The notes beneath the pieces are model-generated. The model was not told the origin of the DNA, did not search any database, and worked only from the letters and a program-made list of their open reading frames with translations. A stretch of DNA of 63,946 nt from Paenibacillus sp. OK003. GTDB lineage: Bacteria; Bacillota; Bacilli; Paenibacillales; Paenibacillaceae. Position numbers and translations under genes: made by a program. The stretch lies in contig NZ_FOBD01000027.1 of assembly GCF_900109515.1 (NCBI RefSeq), positions 1 through 63,946 on the forward strand, in the 5' to 3' direction. Positions 16,085 through 23,962 of the stretch are shown here, piece by piece (positions within the stretch are counted from its first letter, which is position 1; each line of letters starts with the position of its first letter).

Positions 16085-17485
16085 ATGACGCTTCAAATTT
16101 ACAATACGATGAGTCGTACCAAAGAGAATTTTGTTCCCCAAGAACCGGGGAAAGTAAAAATGTATGTGTGCGGCCCGACGGTATATGATTACATTCATAT
16201 CGGGAATGCACGTCCAGTTATTTTTTTCGACACGGTTCGCGGATATTTGGAACAGACCGGACATGAGGTGAACTATGTCGTAAACTTCACGGATGTCGAT
16301 GACAAGCTCATTCGCAAAGCCGAGCAGCTTGGTACGGATGTTCCTCATGTTGCTGAGAAATTTATTGCAGCTTATTACGAGGACCTTGAGGGGCTGGGTA
16401 TTCCAAAGGCAAGCAGTAACCCAAGAGTGACGGAAAACATGCCGCTCATTATTGATTTTATCCGTGAGCTGGTTGAAAAGGACTTCGCCTATGAAAATGG
16501 CGGTGACGTATATTATCGTACTGGCAAGTTTGCGGAGTACGGCAAACTTTCGAAGCAAAACCTTCAGGAATTACAGTTCGGAATTCGTATTGGTGTAGAT
16601 GAGCGCAAAGAGCATCCGGAAGACTTTGTTCTTTGGAAAGCTGCGAAGCCGGGTGAGATTTTCTGGTCCAGTCCATGGGGCGATGGTCGTCCGGGCTGGC
16701 ATATTGAGTGCTCAGCGATGGCACGGGAGTACCTGGGCGACACGTTGGATATTCACGGTGGTGGACAGGATTTGCAGTTCCCGCATCATGAGTGCGAATG
16801 CGCTCAATCCGAGGTGTTGACTGGAAAACCGCTGGCAAACTACTGGATGCATAACGGATTTATCCGGATTGATAATGAGAAAATGTCGAAATCACTCGGT
16901 AACGGCGTGCTTGTTAAAGACCTTCGCAATCAATATAAACGCGAAGCCATTCGTTATTTCATGTTGTCTACTCACTATCGCAATCCGTTAAACTTTACGG
17001 AAGATACGATGGAACAGGCACAGAATAGTGTTGACCGGATCGCCAATGCCGTAGGTAACCTTAATCATCGCTTGCAGGCTGTGAGCGTGGATCAGGCTGT
17101 GTCATCTGAGTTTGCAGCGAGACTGGAGCAGATTCGTCAGCAGTATCATGAGAAAATGCAGGACGACTTCAATACGCCTGATGCGATTACGGCAATGTTT
17201 GAGTGGGCTGGGGAAGCTAACCAACTGCTGCAGCAAGATGTGGTAAACGCTGCGGACATTCGCGCTCTGCTGGAATTGTTCAGTGAGCTTAATGCGGTGC
17301 TTCGTATCTATACCGAGGCTGAACCGGAGCTTTTGGACGAAGAAATTGAACGTCTAATTGAAGAACGTAACGAAGCACGCAAAACCAAAAACTGGGCGCG
17401 GGCTGATGAAATCCGGGATGAACTGTCTGCGCAGGGCATCTTGCTTGAGGATACGGCTCAAGGAATGAGATGGCGGCGCAAATGA
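16085..17485 (+). CDS. cysS: cysteine-tRNA ligase
   Basis: CysS charges tRNA-Cys. The 466-residue class I enzyme has the zinc ligand Cys29 in VCGPTVYDY, HIGN at 38-41, further zinc ligands in GWHIECSAMA and HHECECAQSE, and KMSKS at about 266-270. The start is ATG 16085, eight bases after AAGGA, giving the same length and N-terminus as Bacillus CysS; ATGs at 16055 and 16058 lack a good ribosome binding site. It is co-transcribed with cysE, so uncharged tRNA-Cys raises both cysteine supply and charging. Its end overlaps mrnC by 16 bases. Confidence 0.97.
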   Translation: MTLQIYNTMSRTKENFVPQEPGKVKMYVCGPTVYDYIHIGNARPVIFFDTVRGYLEQTGHEVNYVVNFTDVDDKLIRKAEQLGTDVPHVAEKFIAAYYEDLEGLGIPKASSNPRVTENMPLIIDFIRELVEKDFAYENGGDVYYRTGKFAEYGKLSKQNLQELQFGIRIGVDERKEHPEDFVLWKAAKPGEIFWSSPWGDGRPGWHIECSAMAREYLGDTLDIHGGGQDLQFPHHECECAQSEVLTGKPLANYWMHNGFIRIDNEKMSKSLGNGVLVKDLRNQYKREAIRYFMLSTHYRNPLNFTEDTMEQAQNSVDRIANAVGNLNHRLQAVSVDQAVSSEFAARLEQIRQQYHEKMQDDFNTPDAITAMFEWAGEANQLLQQDVVNAADIRALLELFSELNAVLRIYTEAEPELLDEEIERLIEERNEARKTKNWARADEIRDELSAQGILLEDTAQGMRWRRK

Positions 17486-18006
17486 GCGAGGAACAACTGA
17501 AAAAGTTGTCTGAATCCGTCGAGCATGCCGAGCAACGGGAGGAACAGCAGACAAATGAACGGTCTCTGAGCGTTGAACAGGGAGGATGGTTTCCTTATCC
17601 CCCCTCCCGGCCTACACGGTTGATTCCTCCCATCGCTCTCGCCTACATTGGTGATGCGGTATATGAGGTAGCCGTACGACAGTATCTGCTGTCCAAGGCC
17701 AACATGCGTCCCAACCATTTGCACCGTAGTGCAACCAGTTTGGTATCGGCGAAGGCTCAGAGCCGCATTCTCACTGGTATTGAGGCTGAGCTGACCGAAG
17801 AAGAACGTGACATTGTCAGACAAGGTCGTAATGCCAAGTCTGGCAGTATTCCCAAAAACGCAGACGTTTTGGAGTATAGACATGCCACGGCTCTGGAGTG
17901 TCTGATCGGTTACCTGTATAGCAGTGGTCGGCATGATCGCATGATTGAACTGATTCGCCGGGGCATTGAGCATGCGGAACAACATTCGCAATCACCGACA
18001 AAATAA
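17470..18006 (+). CDS. mrnC: mini-ribonuclease III
   Basis: MrnC is a dimeric RNase III-like enzyme without the dsRNA-binding domain; in Bacillus it matures the ends of 23S rRNA. The RNase III core signature is seen in LAYIGDAVYEVAVRQYLL, and a second acidic cluster in ECLIGYLYSSGR. The 178-residue length is longer than the Bacillus protein (about 143) because of a polar, glutamate-rich N-terminal extension of some 45 residues. ATG 17470 follows AAGGA by six bases; ATG 17482, overlapping the cysS stop, is an alternative and would shorten it by four residues. Confidence 0.93.
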   Translation: MAAQMSEEQLKKLSESVEHAEQREEQQTNERSLSVEQGGWFPYPPSRPTRLIPPIALAYIGDAVYEVAVRQYLLSKANMRPNHLHRSATSLVSAKAQSRILTGIEAELTEEERDIVRQGRNAKSGSIPKNADVLEYRHATALECLIGYLYSSGRHDRMIELIRRGIEHAEQHSQSPTK

Positions 18007-18092
18007 TATAAATTACAACAAAGCCGCTTCTGTAGGGTGCGCCGATTAGGGTGCAGTAAACCACAGGGCGTTATAGAGAGGATCGAACAAAG

Positions 18093-18839
18093 ATGGAAGA
18101 AGAATGGATCGCCGGTAAGCACTCGGTAACGGAGGCGCTGCGTTCAGGCCGGACCATTAATAAAATATGGATTGCAGATACAGCGCAAAAACATTTGACG
18201 CAGCCTATTATCGCTGAAGCGAAAAAATTAGGTATTGTCATTCAGCACGTAGACAAGCGTAAACTGGATCAAACCGTGCCTGGCATTCAACACCAGGGTG
18301 TGGTGGCGCAAGCGGCTCCTTACGCTTATGTGGAGGTTGAAGACATTCTTGCTGCAGCCGCTGCAAAAAATGAACATCCATTTTTGATTTTGCTGGATGA
18401 GATCGAAGATCCACATAATCTTGGATCGATTTTGCGGACGGCCGACTGCACAGGTGCACATGGTGTCATTGTACCTAAACGGCGCTCAGCTGCAGTTACG
18501 GTGACTGTATCCAAAACATCAGCAGGTGCGGTGGAGTATGTGCCCGTGGCTCGTGTAAGCAATCTGGGTCAAACCATTGACCGTCTCAAGGAAGAGGGCG
18601 TATGGGTCGTAGGCACAGATGTTGCTGCTCAGGAGAGTGTGTTTGGTAACGGCGTCTTTACAGGCCCGGTAGCCCTCGTGATCGGAAACGAAAACAAGGG
18701 AATGGGACGACTCATTCGCGAGAAATGCGATGTGTTGATCAAATTGCCGATGCAAGGTCAGATTAATTCCCTGAATGCTTCCGTGGCAGCGGGTGTTGTC
18801 ATGTATGAAGTGCTTCGCTCGCGCCAAGCGCAGGACTAG
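18093..18839 (+). CDS. rlmB: 23S rRNA (guanosine-2'-O-)-methyltransferase RlmB
   Basis: This TrmH-type SPOUT methyltransferase methylates a ribose in 23S rRNA (G2251 in E. coli numbering). An N-terminal substrate-binding domain covers about residues 1-75 (IAGKHSVTEAL at the start). The knotted catalytic domain shows ILLDEIEDPHNLGSILRTAD, IGNENKGMGRLIREKCD and the terminal INSLNASVAAGV motif that binds S-adenosylmethionine. Length 248 is normal. The start ATG 18093 follows GAGAGGAT. The gene is five bases before rae1, so they are expressed together. Confidence 0.93.
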   Translation: MEEEWIAGKHSVTEALRSGRTINKIWIADTAQKHLTQPIIAEAKKLGIVIQHVDKRKLDQTVPGIQHQGVVAQAAPYAYVEVEDILAAAAAKNEHPFLILLDEIEDPHNLGSILRTADCTGAHGVIVPKRRSAAVTVTVSKTSAGAVEYVPVARVSNLGQTIDRLKEEGVWVVGTDVAAQESVFGNGVFTGPVALVIGNENKGMGRLIREKCDVLIKLPMQGQINSLNASVAAGVVMYEVLRSRQAQD

Positions 18840-18844
18840 AAGAT

Positions 18845-19366
18845 ATGGCTGATTCCCGTGATGTACTTCTTGTAGACGGGTACAACATGATTGGTGACTG
18901 GCCGGAGCTATCCAGATTGGCGGAGAGCGGGTTGGAGGAGGCGCGCAACAGGCTTCTCTCCCGACTAGCCGACTATCAGGCATTCTCCGGCCGAAGAGTC
19001 ATTGTTGTTTTTGACGCCTACCTCGTGCCTGGACTCGGTAAATCCTTTACACAGAGCAAAGTGCAGATCTTTTTTACAAAGGAAAAAGAGACGGCAGACG
19101 AATGCATTGAGAGACTCGTTCGGGAACTAAGCACGCGAAGACGCCAAATCTATGTGGCTACAAGCGATATGGTAGAGCAGCATGTCATTTTTGGACAAGG
19201 TGCTCTACGTGTATCCGCAAGGGAATTGCTGATCGAAGTAGAGCAGAACGAAAAAGAGTTACAGAAACGTTTGGAAGAAGATCAGGCTAAAGCAACGCGA
19301 AATACACTTGGCGGCAAGTTAAGTCCGGATGTTTTGAAGCAGTTTGAGCGATGGCGCCGGGAATAA
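18845..19366 (+). CDS. rae1: ribosome-associated endonuclease Rae1 (YacP)
   Basis: The 173-residue protein is the YacP/NYN-domain family, known in Bacillus as Rae1, which cleaves certain mRNAs in the ribosomal A site. The PIN-like fold is marked by LLVDGYNMIGDW at residues 8-19 and VIVVFDAYLVPG; acidic residues in these segments should bind the catalytic metal. The C-terminal tail is charged and helical. The ATG at 18845 lies five bases after the rlmB stop, with a weak ribosome binding site AGAAGA inside the junction, so translational coupling is likely. Its place before sigH is conserved in Bacillales. Confidence 0.9.
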   Translation: MADSRDVLLVDGYNMIGDWPELSRLAESGLEEARNRLLSRLADYQAFSGRRVIVVFDAYLVPGLGKSFTQSKVQIFFTKEKETADECIERLVRELSTRRRQIYVATSDMVEQHVIFGQGALRVSARELLIEVEQNEKELQKRLEEDQAKATRNTLGGKLSPDVLKQFERWRRE

Positions 19367-19445
19367 CAGCACGGTTTTACAAAAATTAGAATTTTGAAAC
19401 TCTTGACAATTATGTTATTGATGTTCTTTTTTAGGCAGAGCGTGG

Positions 19446-19475
19446 TTGACGGTGTGAGGTACCATCATATATACT
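19446..19475 (+). promoter_or_regulatory. candidate promoter of sigH
   Basis: TTGACG (19446-19451) and TATACT (19470-19475) are 18 bases apart, giving a start near 19,482. A second TTGACA at 19403-19408 has no convincing -10. In Bacillus sigH is repressed by AbrB; I see no defined AbrB motif here. Confidence 0.65.
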
Positions 19476-19537
19476 GATCCTATATTTCATAGAGTAGAGT
19501 AACGGGGTACCTTGCGTTGCAGCCGGAGGGATTGTCT

Positions 19538-20182
19538 GTGAGTGTCGACCTCAAAGATATCATGTTATCCAAGTATGATTACCAAAGTGACGAAGACATT
19601 GTCGAAGCGGTCCGTGAAGGTGAAAGCGAAGCGCTGGAGTTTTTGATTAACAAATATCGTAACTTTGTACGCGCCAAGGCAAGATCTTATTTTCTGATTG
19701 GGGCAGACCGGGAAGATATCATTCAAGAAGGAATGATTGGACTCTATAAATCCATTAGGGATTTCAAAGGGGACAAGCTCGCTTCTTTCAAAGCCTTTGC
19801 CGAGTTGTGTATTACACGACAGATTATTACGGCAATCAAGACAGCAACACGTCAGAAGCATATTCCGCTTAATTCTTATGTATCACTGGACAAACCTATT
19901 TATGACGAAGAGTCCGATCGTACGTTACTCGATGTGATTTGTGGAACACAGGTCAGCGATCCGGAAGAACTTATCATCAACCAGGAAGAGTTTGTGGGCC
20001 TGGAAGATAAGATGTCTGAGATTCTGAGTGATCTGGAACGTAAAGTATTGATGTTGTATCTGGACGGGAGATCTTATCAAGAGATTGCAGTGGATTTGGA
20101 CAGACATGTGAAGTCCATTGATAATGCACTTCAGCGCGTGAAGCGTAAACTTGAAAAGTACCTGGAAGTTCGAGATAATTGA
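19538..20182 (+). CDS. sigH: RNA polymerase sigma-H factor
   Basis: Sigma-H directs transcription at the move into stationary phase, in early sporulation and competence. The 214-residue protein is very close to Bacillus Spo0H in region 2 (NFVRAKARSYFLIGADREDIIQEG is conserved apart from small changes) and region 4 (RSYQEIAVDLDRHVKSIDNA). The start is GTG 19538, seven bases after GGAGGG; TTG codons at 19517 and 19532 are in frame but badly spaced from the ribosome binding site. It has its own promoter and terminator, separating it from rpmG-secE-nusG. Confidence 0.96.
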   Translation: MSVDLKDIMLSKYDYQSDEDIVEAVREGESEALEFLINKYRNFVRAKARSYFLIGADREDIIQEGMIGLYKSIRDFKGDKLASFKAFAELCITRQIITAIKTATRQKHIPLNSYVSLDKPIYDEESDRTLLDVICGTQVSDPEELIINQEEFVGLEDKMSEILSDLERKVLMLYLDGRSYQEIAVDLDRHVKSIDNALQRVKRKLEKYLEVRDN

Positions 20183-20202
20183 ACACATGTTGTCGTTGAC
20201 GG

Positions 20203-20230
20203 AAAAGGCTCGGGGTTTGAGTCTTTTTTT
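20203..20230 (+). terminator. terminator of sigH
   Basis: A 9-bp stem (AAAAGGCTC 20203-20211 with GAGTCTTTT 20219-20227, one G-T pair) merges into a run of seven T. Confidence 0.85.
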
Positions 20231-20486
20231 GCTGCCTCAAGTTTATAAAGTTAAAGAATGATTATACTAGTAATCGCTTGGTCCATGCAGGAGAAGAGAA
20301 AAACAGAGATGAGAAACTGAATATGTTTGATAGGAACTTTTTACCCATTGATGAAAGGCTATTCTTTCATTGACATGGTTATACCCTTATGATAAAGTGT
20401 TTTAGGTAGGCCTAAATTCGCGGCTTTTTTTTAGGATCAATTTAGAGACTCCGCTTGAATGTGGAAGTCTTCGGGAGGTGTACATC
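20231..20486 (+). promoter_or_regulatory. rpmG-secE-nusG promoter region
   Basis: TTGACA (20370-20375) with TAAAGT (20393-20398) 17 bases on is the best promoter. An inverted repeat ATGAAAG/CTTTCAT (20351-20357 and 20364-20370) abuts the -35. The rest of the 250 bases has no coding frame or other recognised element. Confidence 0.6.
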
Positions 20487-20636
20487 ATGCGGGTAATTAT
20501 TACTTTGGCTTGTACAAACTGCAAACAAAGAAATTACACTACGACAAAAAACAAGCGTAATCACCCCGACCGCATGGAGATGAAGAAATTTTGCAAGTTT
20601 TGTAACGAGCAGACTTCTCATCGCGAAACCAGATAG
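20487..20636 (+). CDS. rpmG: 50S ribosomal protein L33
   Basis: The 49-residue protein MRVIITLACTNCKQRNYTTT... is L33, a small 50S protein near the E site. It is the zinc-binding form: CTNC near residues 9-12 and CKFC at 36-39. Many Firmicutes keep a second, zinc-free copy elsewhere for zinc starvation. The ATG at 20487 follows GGGAGGTG by six bases. It is too short to stand out by length alone but the sequence is unmistakable. It begins the rpmG-secE-nusG transcript, 21 bases before secE. Confidence 0.95.
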   Translation: MRVIITLACTNCKQRNYTTTKNKRNHPDRMEMKKFCKFCNEQTSHRETR

Positions 20637-20657
20637 TTTTTTGGAGGTGTAGTCGGC

Positions 20658-20849
20658 GTGAAACGTAGTTTCAAATCTCTGATTTCCTTTTTCTCTGAAA
20701 GCTGGGCTGAACTTAAAAAAGTTCGCTGGCCTAATCGTAAAGAGCTGACCAACTACACATTGATCGTTCTTGGTACTGTTGTGGTTATGACGCTGTTTTT
20801 TTGGGTCATTGATATCGGCATCTCCGCTGTGATCGAAGCGATTATTTAA
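20658..20849 (+). CDS. secE: preprotein translocase subunit SecE
   Basis: SecE clamps the SecY channel of the Sec translocon. The 63-residue Firmicute-type protein has the amphipathic segment with the conserved ELKKVRWPNRKEL and one transmembrane helix at about residues 33-55. The start is GTG 20658, nine bases after GGAGGTG. The gene lies between rpmG and nusG as in most Gram-positive bacteria; its partner secY is at 47,137 in this window. Confidence 0.95.
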   Translation: MKRSFKSLISFFSESWAELKKVRWPNRKELTNYTLIVLGTVVVMTLFFWVIDIGISAVIEAII

Positions 20850-20871
20850 GAAGGGTCCCAGGTGGCTTGAT

Positions 20872-21405
20872 ATGGAAAAAAGATGGTACGTCGTTCATAC
20901 CTATTCAGGGTATGAGAATAAGGTCAAAGCCAATTTGGAAAAACGCGTAGAGTCCATGGGCATGGAAGACAAGATTTTCCGCGTTCTTGTTCCTATGGAA
21001 GAAGAAGTGGTAAACAAAGACGGTAAGAAAAAAACCGTTATGCGTAAAGTTTACCCCGGATATGTCTTGGTGGAAATGGTCCAGACGGATGACTCTTGGT
21101 ATGTTGTTCGCAACACACCAGGTGTTACGGGATTTGTCGGTTCGACAGGTTCCGGGTCCAAACCAACAGCCTTACTGCCTGAAGAAGTGGAACAAATTCT
21201 GAAGCACATGGGCATGGTTGAGCCGAAGCCTAAAATTGAATTCGATATTAAGGAATCCGTACGTATTAAAGTTGGTCCTTTTGCGAATTTTGTGGGCTCC
21301 GTGGAAGAAATCTTGGTAGACAAAAGCAAGTTGAAAGTGCACGTGAACATGTTTGGACGGGAAACACCGCTTGAGTTGGAATACACGCAAGTGGAGAAGA
21401 TATAG
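20872..21405 (+). CDS. nusG: transcription termination/antitermination protein NusG
   Basis: NusG binds RNA polymerase and modulates pausing, Rho termination and coupling to the ribosome. The 177-residue protein has the NGN domain (WYVVHTYSGYENKVK at the start, VYPGYVLVEM near residue 62) and a C-terminal KOW domain (VRIKVGPFANFVGSVEEI). The ATG at 20872 follows CCAGGTGG. Neighbours secE and rplK are as expected. No extra insert domain is present. Confidence 0.97.
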   Translation: MEKRWYVVHTYSGYENKVKANLEKRVESMGMEDKIFRVLVPMEEEVVNKDGKKKTVMRKVYPGYVLVEMVQTDDSWYVVRNTPGVTGFVGSTGSGSKPTALLPEEVEQILKHMGMVEPKPKIEFDIKESVRIKVGPFANFVGSVEEILVDKSKLKVHVNMFGRETPLELEYTQVEKI

Positions 21406-21473
21406 TCTCTTCAAGTTTCTTGTGGGAGGGCTGAGAGGCCCGTTAACCACTATTTTGCAAGGAGGTGTCAATC

Positions 21474-21899
21474 ATGGCAAAAAAGGTAATCAAAATGGTA
21501 AAACTGCAAATTCCAGCAGGTAAAGCGAATCCAGCGCCTCCGGTAGGTCCAGCTTTGGGTCAAGCAGGTGTCAACATCATGGCATTCTGTAAAGAGTTCA
21601 ACGCTCGTACAGCCGATCAAGCGGGATTGATTATTCCTGTTGAAATCACAGTATTCGAAGACCGTTCCTTTACTTTCATTACTAAAACTCCACCAGCAGC
21701 AGTTCTGTTGAAAGTGGCAGCTAAAGTAGAAAAAGGATCCGGCGAACCGAACAAGAAAAAAGTCGCTACCGTTAAACGTGATGCGGTACGTCAAATCGCG
21801 GAACAAAAAATGCCTGACCTGAATGCTGCTGACGTTGAGTCTGCAATGCGTATGGTCGAAGGTACTGCCCGCAGCATGGGTATCACCATCGAAGACTAA
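21474..21899 (+). CDS. rplK: 50S ribosomal protein L11
   Basis: L11 forms the GTPase-associated centre on 23S rRNA and is the target region of thiopeptides; it also helps activate RelA. The 141-residue protein shows the proline-rich N-terminal segment AGKANPAPPVGPALGQAG, with prolines that matter for factor action. The start ATG 21474 is directly behind AAGGAGGTG; an upstream in-frame codon at 21465 falls inside that ribosome binding site and is rejected. It pairs with rplA 95 bases downstream. Confidence 0.97.
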   Translation: MAKKVIKMVKLQIPAGKANPAPPVGPALGQAGVNIMAFCKEFNARTADQAGLIIPVEITVFEDRSFTFITKTPPAAVLLKVAAKVEKGSGEPNKKKVATVKRDAVRQIAEQKMPDLNAADVESAMRMVEGTARSMGITIED

Positions 21900-21928
21900 T
21901 TTTTCATCTGAAACATGGCTTCGTAAAG

Positions 21929-21947
21929 CCGGCCGATTCGCGGCCGG
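21929..21947 (+). other. GC-rich hairpin between rplK and rplA
   Basis: A perfect 7-bp stem CCGGCCG/CGGCCGG (21929-21935 with 21941-21947) has no T tract after it. It may be an L1-binding or processing site in the L11-L1 transcript; in other bacteria L1 represses this operon by binding its mRNA. Confidence 0.45.
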
Positions 21948-21994
21948 TTGATGTGGGAGGTATATCCGCTAACACCACAAAGGAGGAATATAAC

Positions 21995-22687
21995 ATGGCT
22001 AAACACGGTAAAAAATACCTGGAAGCTGCTAAGCTGATTGACAGCGAAGCAACTTACGAGCCTTCAGAAGCTGTAGAGCTTGTGAAAAAGGCAGCCACTG
22101 CAAAATTTGATGAAACTATCGAAGCAGCAGTACGCTTGGGCGTTGACCCACGTAAACAAGACCAGGCAGTACGTGGTGTTGTTGTCTTGCCACACGGCAC
22201 AGGTAAAACACAACGCGTATTGGTATTTGCAAAAGGTGACAAAGCGAAAGAAGCGGAAGCGGCTGGCGCGGACTATGTTGGTGATGCAGACATGATCAAC
22301 AAAATCCAACAAGGCTGGTTCGAATTCGACGTCTGCGTAGCGACACCGGACATGATGAGTGAAGTAGGTAAATTGGGCCGTCTGCTCGGCGGTAAAGGTC
22401 TGATGCCTAACCCTAAAGCCGGAACGGTAACTTTCGATGTATCCAAGGCTGTTCAAGAAATTAAAGCCGGTAAAATCGAATATCGTCTGGATCGTGCAGG
22501 TCAAATTCATGCACCGATCGGTAAAGCTTCATTCTCGGCAGAGCAATTAAATGAGAACCTTAAAGCTCTCATGGACGCTTTGACTCGTGCTAAACCGGCG
22601 GCAGCAAAAGGTGTTTATCTGAAGAATGTAAGTCTTTCTTCCACGATGGGCCCTGGCGCACGCGTGAACGCAGCTTCTTTTAGATAA
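21995..22687 (+). CDS. rplA: 50S ribosomal protein L1
   Basis: L1 builds the mobile L1 stalk at the E site and in several bacteria acts as a translational repressor of its own operon. The 230-residue protein starts MAKHGKKYLEAAKLID and contains the signature stretch GRLLGGKGLMPNPKAGTVT. The start ATG 21995 follows AAAGGAGGA; the frame is open back to 21953 but that part is leader. A separate promoter and the L10 leader follow, so rplK-rplA and rplJ-rplL can be controlled independently. Confidence 0.97.
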   Translation: MAKHGKKYLEAAKLIDSEATYEPSEAVELVKKAATAKFDETIEAAVRLGVDPRKQDQAVRGVVVLPHGTGKTQRVLVFAKGDKAKEAEAAGADYVGDADMINKIQQGWFEFDVCVATPDMMSEVGKLGRLLGGKGLMPNPKAGTVTFDVSKAVQEIKAGKIEYRLDRAGQIHAPIGKASFSAEQLNENLKALMDALTRAKPAAAKGVYLKNVSLSSTMGPGARVNAASFR

Positions 22688-22693
22688 TATCAC

Positions 22694-22720
22694 TTGACAG
22701 GCTTGTCCTGTTCTGATAAT
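22694..22720 (+). promoter_or_regulatory. candidate promoter of rplJ-rplL
   Basis: A perfect TTGACA (22694-22699) is followed after 15 bases by GATAAT (22715-22720). The spacing is short, so the exact -10 is uncertain; TATAAA at 22722-22727 is an alternative. Confidence 0.5.
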
Positions 22721-22739
22721 CTATAAAAGTTGTGAGTCC

Positions 22740-22863
22740 GAGTGACTGACCGTTGACATTTGAATATGCTTACCGTAGACAGTAGGTGCCATTTTGGCTT
22801 AATTTCCTGCCGAGGTGTGATTATAGAACTTAGAGCGATGAAAATCGGTTGTGAGTATATATC
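22740..22863 (+). promoter_or_regulatory. L10 leader (autoregulatory)
   Basis: The leader holds the elements AGGTGCC and TTTCCTGCCGAGGTGTG (about 22,783-22,818) that mark the L10 leader family. In known cases the L10-L12 complex binds here, mimicking its 23S rRNA site. A terminator follows at 22,864, suggesting control by attenuation. Confidence 0.82.
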
Positions 22864-22892
22864 AAGCCTTCGTGATTCTACGGAGGCTTTTC
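22864..22892 (+). terminator. L10 leader attenuator
   Basis: A 10-bp stem AAGCCTTCGT/ACGGAGGCTT (22864-22873 with 22880-22889) ends in TTTTC, 35 bases before the rplJ start. Its location in the leader points to regulated termination. Confidence 0.8.
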
Positions 22893-22926
22893 TTAATGGG
22901 ATAAATTTGATCAGGAGGTGTACAGT

Positions 22927-23430
22927 TTGGCAAACGCAAAAGTGATTCAAGCAAAACAAGAGTCCGTTGATGCAGTAACAGCAAAATTGCGCGAGAGCGC
23001 TACTAGTGTTGTTGTTGACTATCGCGGTTTGAACGTTGCCCAAGTAACTGAGCTGCGTAAGCAGCTTCGTGAAGCCGGAATCGAATTCCAAGTGCTGAAA
23101 AACTCGTTGCTTCGCCGCGCAGCAGCTGCAGCAGAACTGACAGAACTTAACGAAGTACTGACAGGTCCTAGCGCAATTGCATTCAGCGTAGACGACGTAG
23201 TGGCTCCAGCCAAAATTCTGAACGACTTCGCGAAAAAGAACGATGCACTGGAATTGAAAGGTGCAGTCGTAGAAGGTCGCGTAATTGGAGTAGAAGAAGT
23301 CAAAGCGTTGGCAGAATTGCCATCCCGCGAAGGTCTCCTTTCCATGCTCCTCAGCGTGCTTCAAGCGCCAGTGCGCAACTTCGCGCTTGCGGTTAAAGCT
23401 GTTGCTGAAAAAGAAGAACAAGGGGCGTAA
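22927..23430 (+). CDS. rplJ: 50S ribosomal protein L10
   Basis: L10 anchors the L7/L12 dimers on the ribosome stalk and autoregulates its operon. The 167-residue protein starts MANAKVIQAKQESVDAV; the C-terminal helix (about 135-160) carries the L12-binding sites. The start codon is TTG 22927, six bases after AGGAGGTG. A GTG at 22918 lies inside the ribosome binding site and cannot be the start. The unusual start may help hold L10 below L7/L12, which is needed in several copies per ribosome; that is inference. Confidence 0.95.
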   Translation: MANAKVIQAKQESVDAVTAKLRESATSVVVDYRGLNVAQVTELRKQLREAGIEFQVLKNSLLRRAAAAAELTELNEVLTGPSAIAFSVDDVVAPAKILNDFAKKNDALELKGAVVEGRVIGVEEVKALAELPSREGLLSMLLSVLQAPVRNFALAVKAVAEKEEQGA

Positions 23431-23503
23431 GCAACTTGATCTGAATGCTGCCTAGGCAGTGGTGAATTACAAAAAAAATAATATTATATATGGAGGTTCA
23501 ATC

Positions 23504-23866
23504 ATGAGTAAAGAGCAAATCTTGGAAGCAATCAAAGGCATGACTGTACTGGAATTGAATGATCTCGTTAAAGCAATCGAAGAAGAATTCGGCGTAACTG
23601 CTGCAGCTCCAGTAGCTGTTGCAGGTGGCGGAGCTGCTGCAGCTGAAGCTGAGCAATCCGAGTTCGACGTAATCTTGACTAGCGCTGGTGCTTCCAAAAT
23701 CAACGTTATCAAAGCAGTTCGCGAAATCACAGGTCTTGGCCTGAAAGAAGCGAAAGAAGTAGTTGACAATGCTCCAAAAGCATTGAAAGAAAAAGTTAGC
23801 AAAGAAGAAGCAGAAACGGTTAAAGCTAAGCTTGAAGAAGCAGGCGCTTCAATCGAAGTTAAATAA
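23504..23866 (+). CDS. rplL: 50S ribosomal protein L7/L12
   Basis: L7/L12 recruits translation factors to the ribosome and stimulates their GTPase activity. The 120-residue protein has the N-terminal dimerisation helix (KEQILEAIKGMTVLEL), an alanine-rich hinge at about residues 35-52 and the globular C-terminal domain with the factor-binding stretch GLGLKEAKEVVD. The start ATG 23504 follows TGGAGGTT; the open frame back to 23459 is leader. A strong hairpin lies downstream before the methyltransferase gene. Confidence 0.97.
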   Translation: MSKEQILEAIKGMTVLELNDLVKAIEEEFGVTAAAPVAVAGGGAAAAEAEQSEFDVILTSAGASKINVIKAVREITGLGLKEAKEVVDNAPKALKEKVSKEEAETVKAKLEEAGASIEVK

Positions 23867-23896
23867 TTTAGCTTTCATTAGCTAGATGAACAAAAC

Positions 23897-23930
23897 AACA
23901 AACCCCTTGACTTATATCAAGGGGTTTGTT
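23897..23930 (+). terminator. strong hairpin after rplL
   Basis: A perfect 14-bp stem (23897-23910 with 23917-23930, loop CTTATA) ends in TTTGTTGCTG without a clean T run. It probably acts as a partial terminator, letting some transcripts reach the methyltransferase gene. Confidence 0.75.
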
Positions 23931-23962
23931 GCTGTAATTGTAAATGGAAAGTGAGTGAGGAC

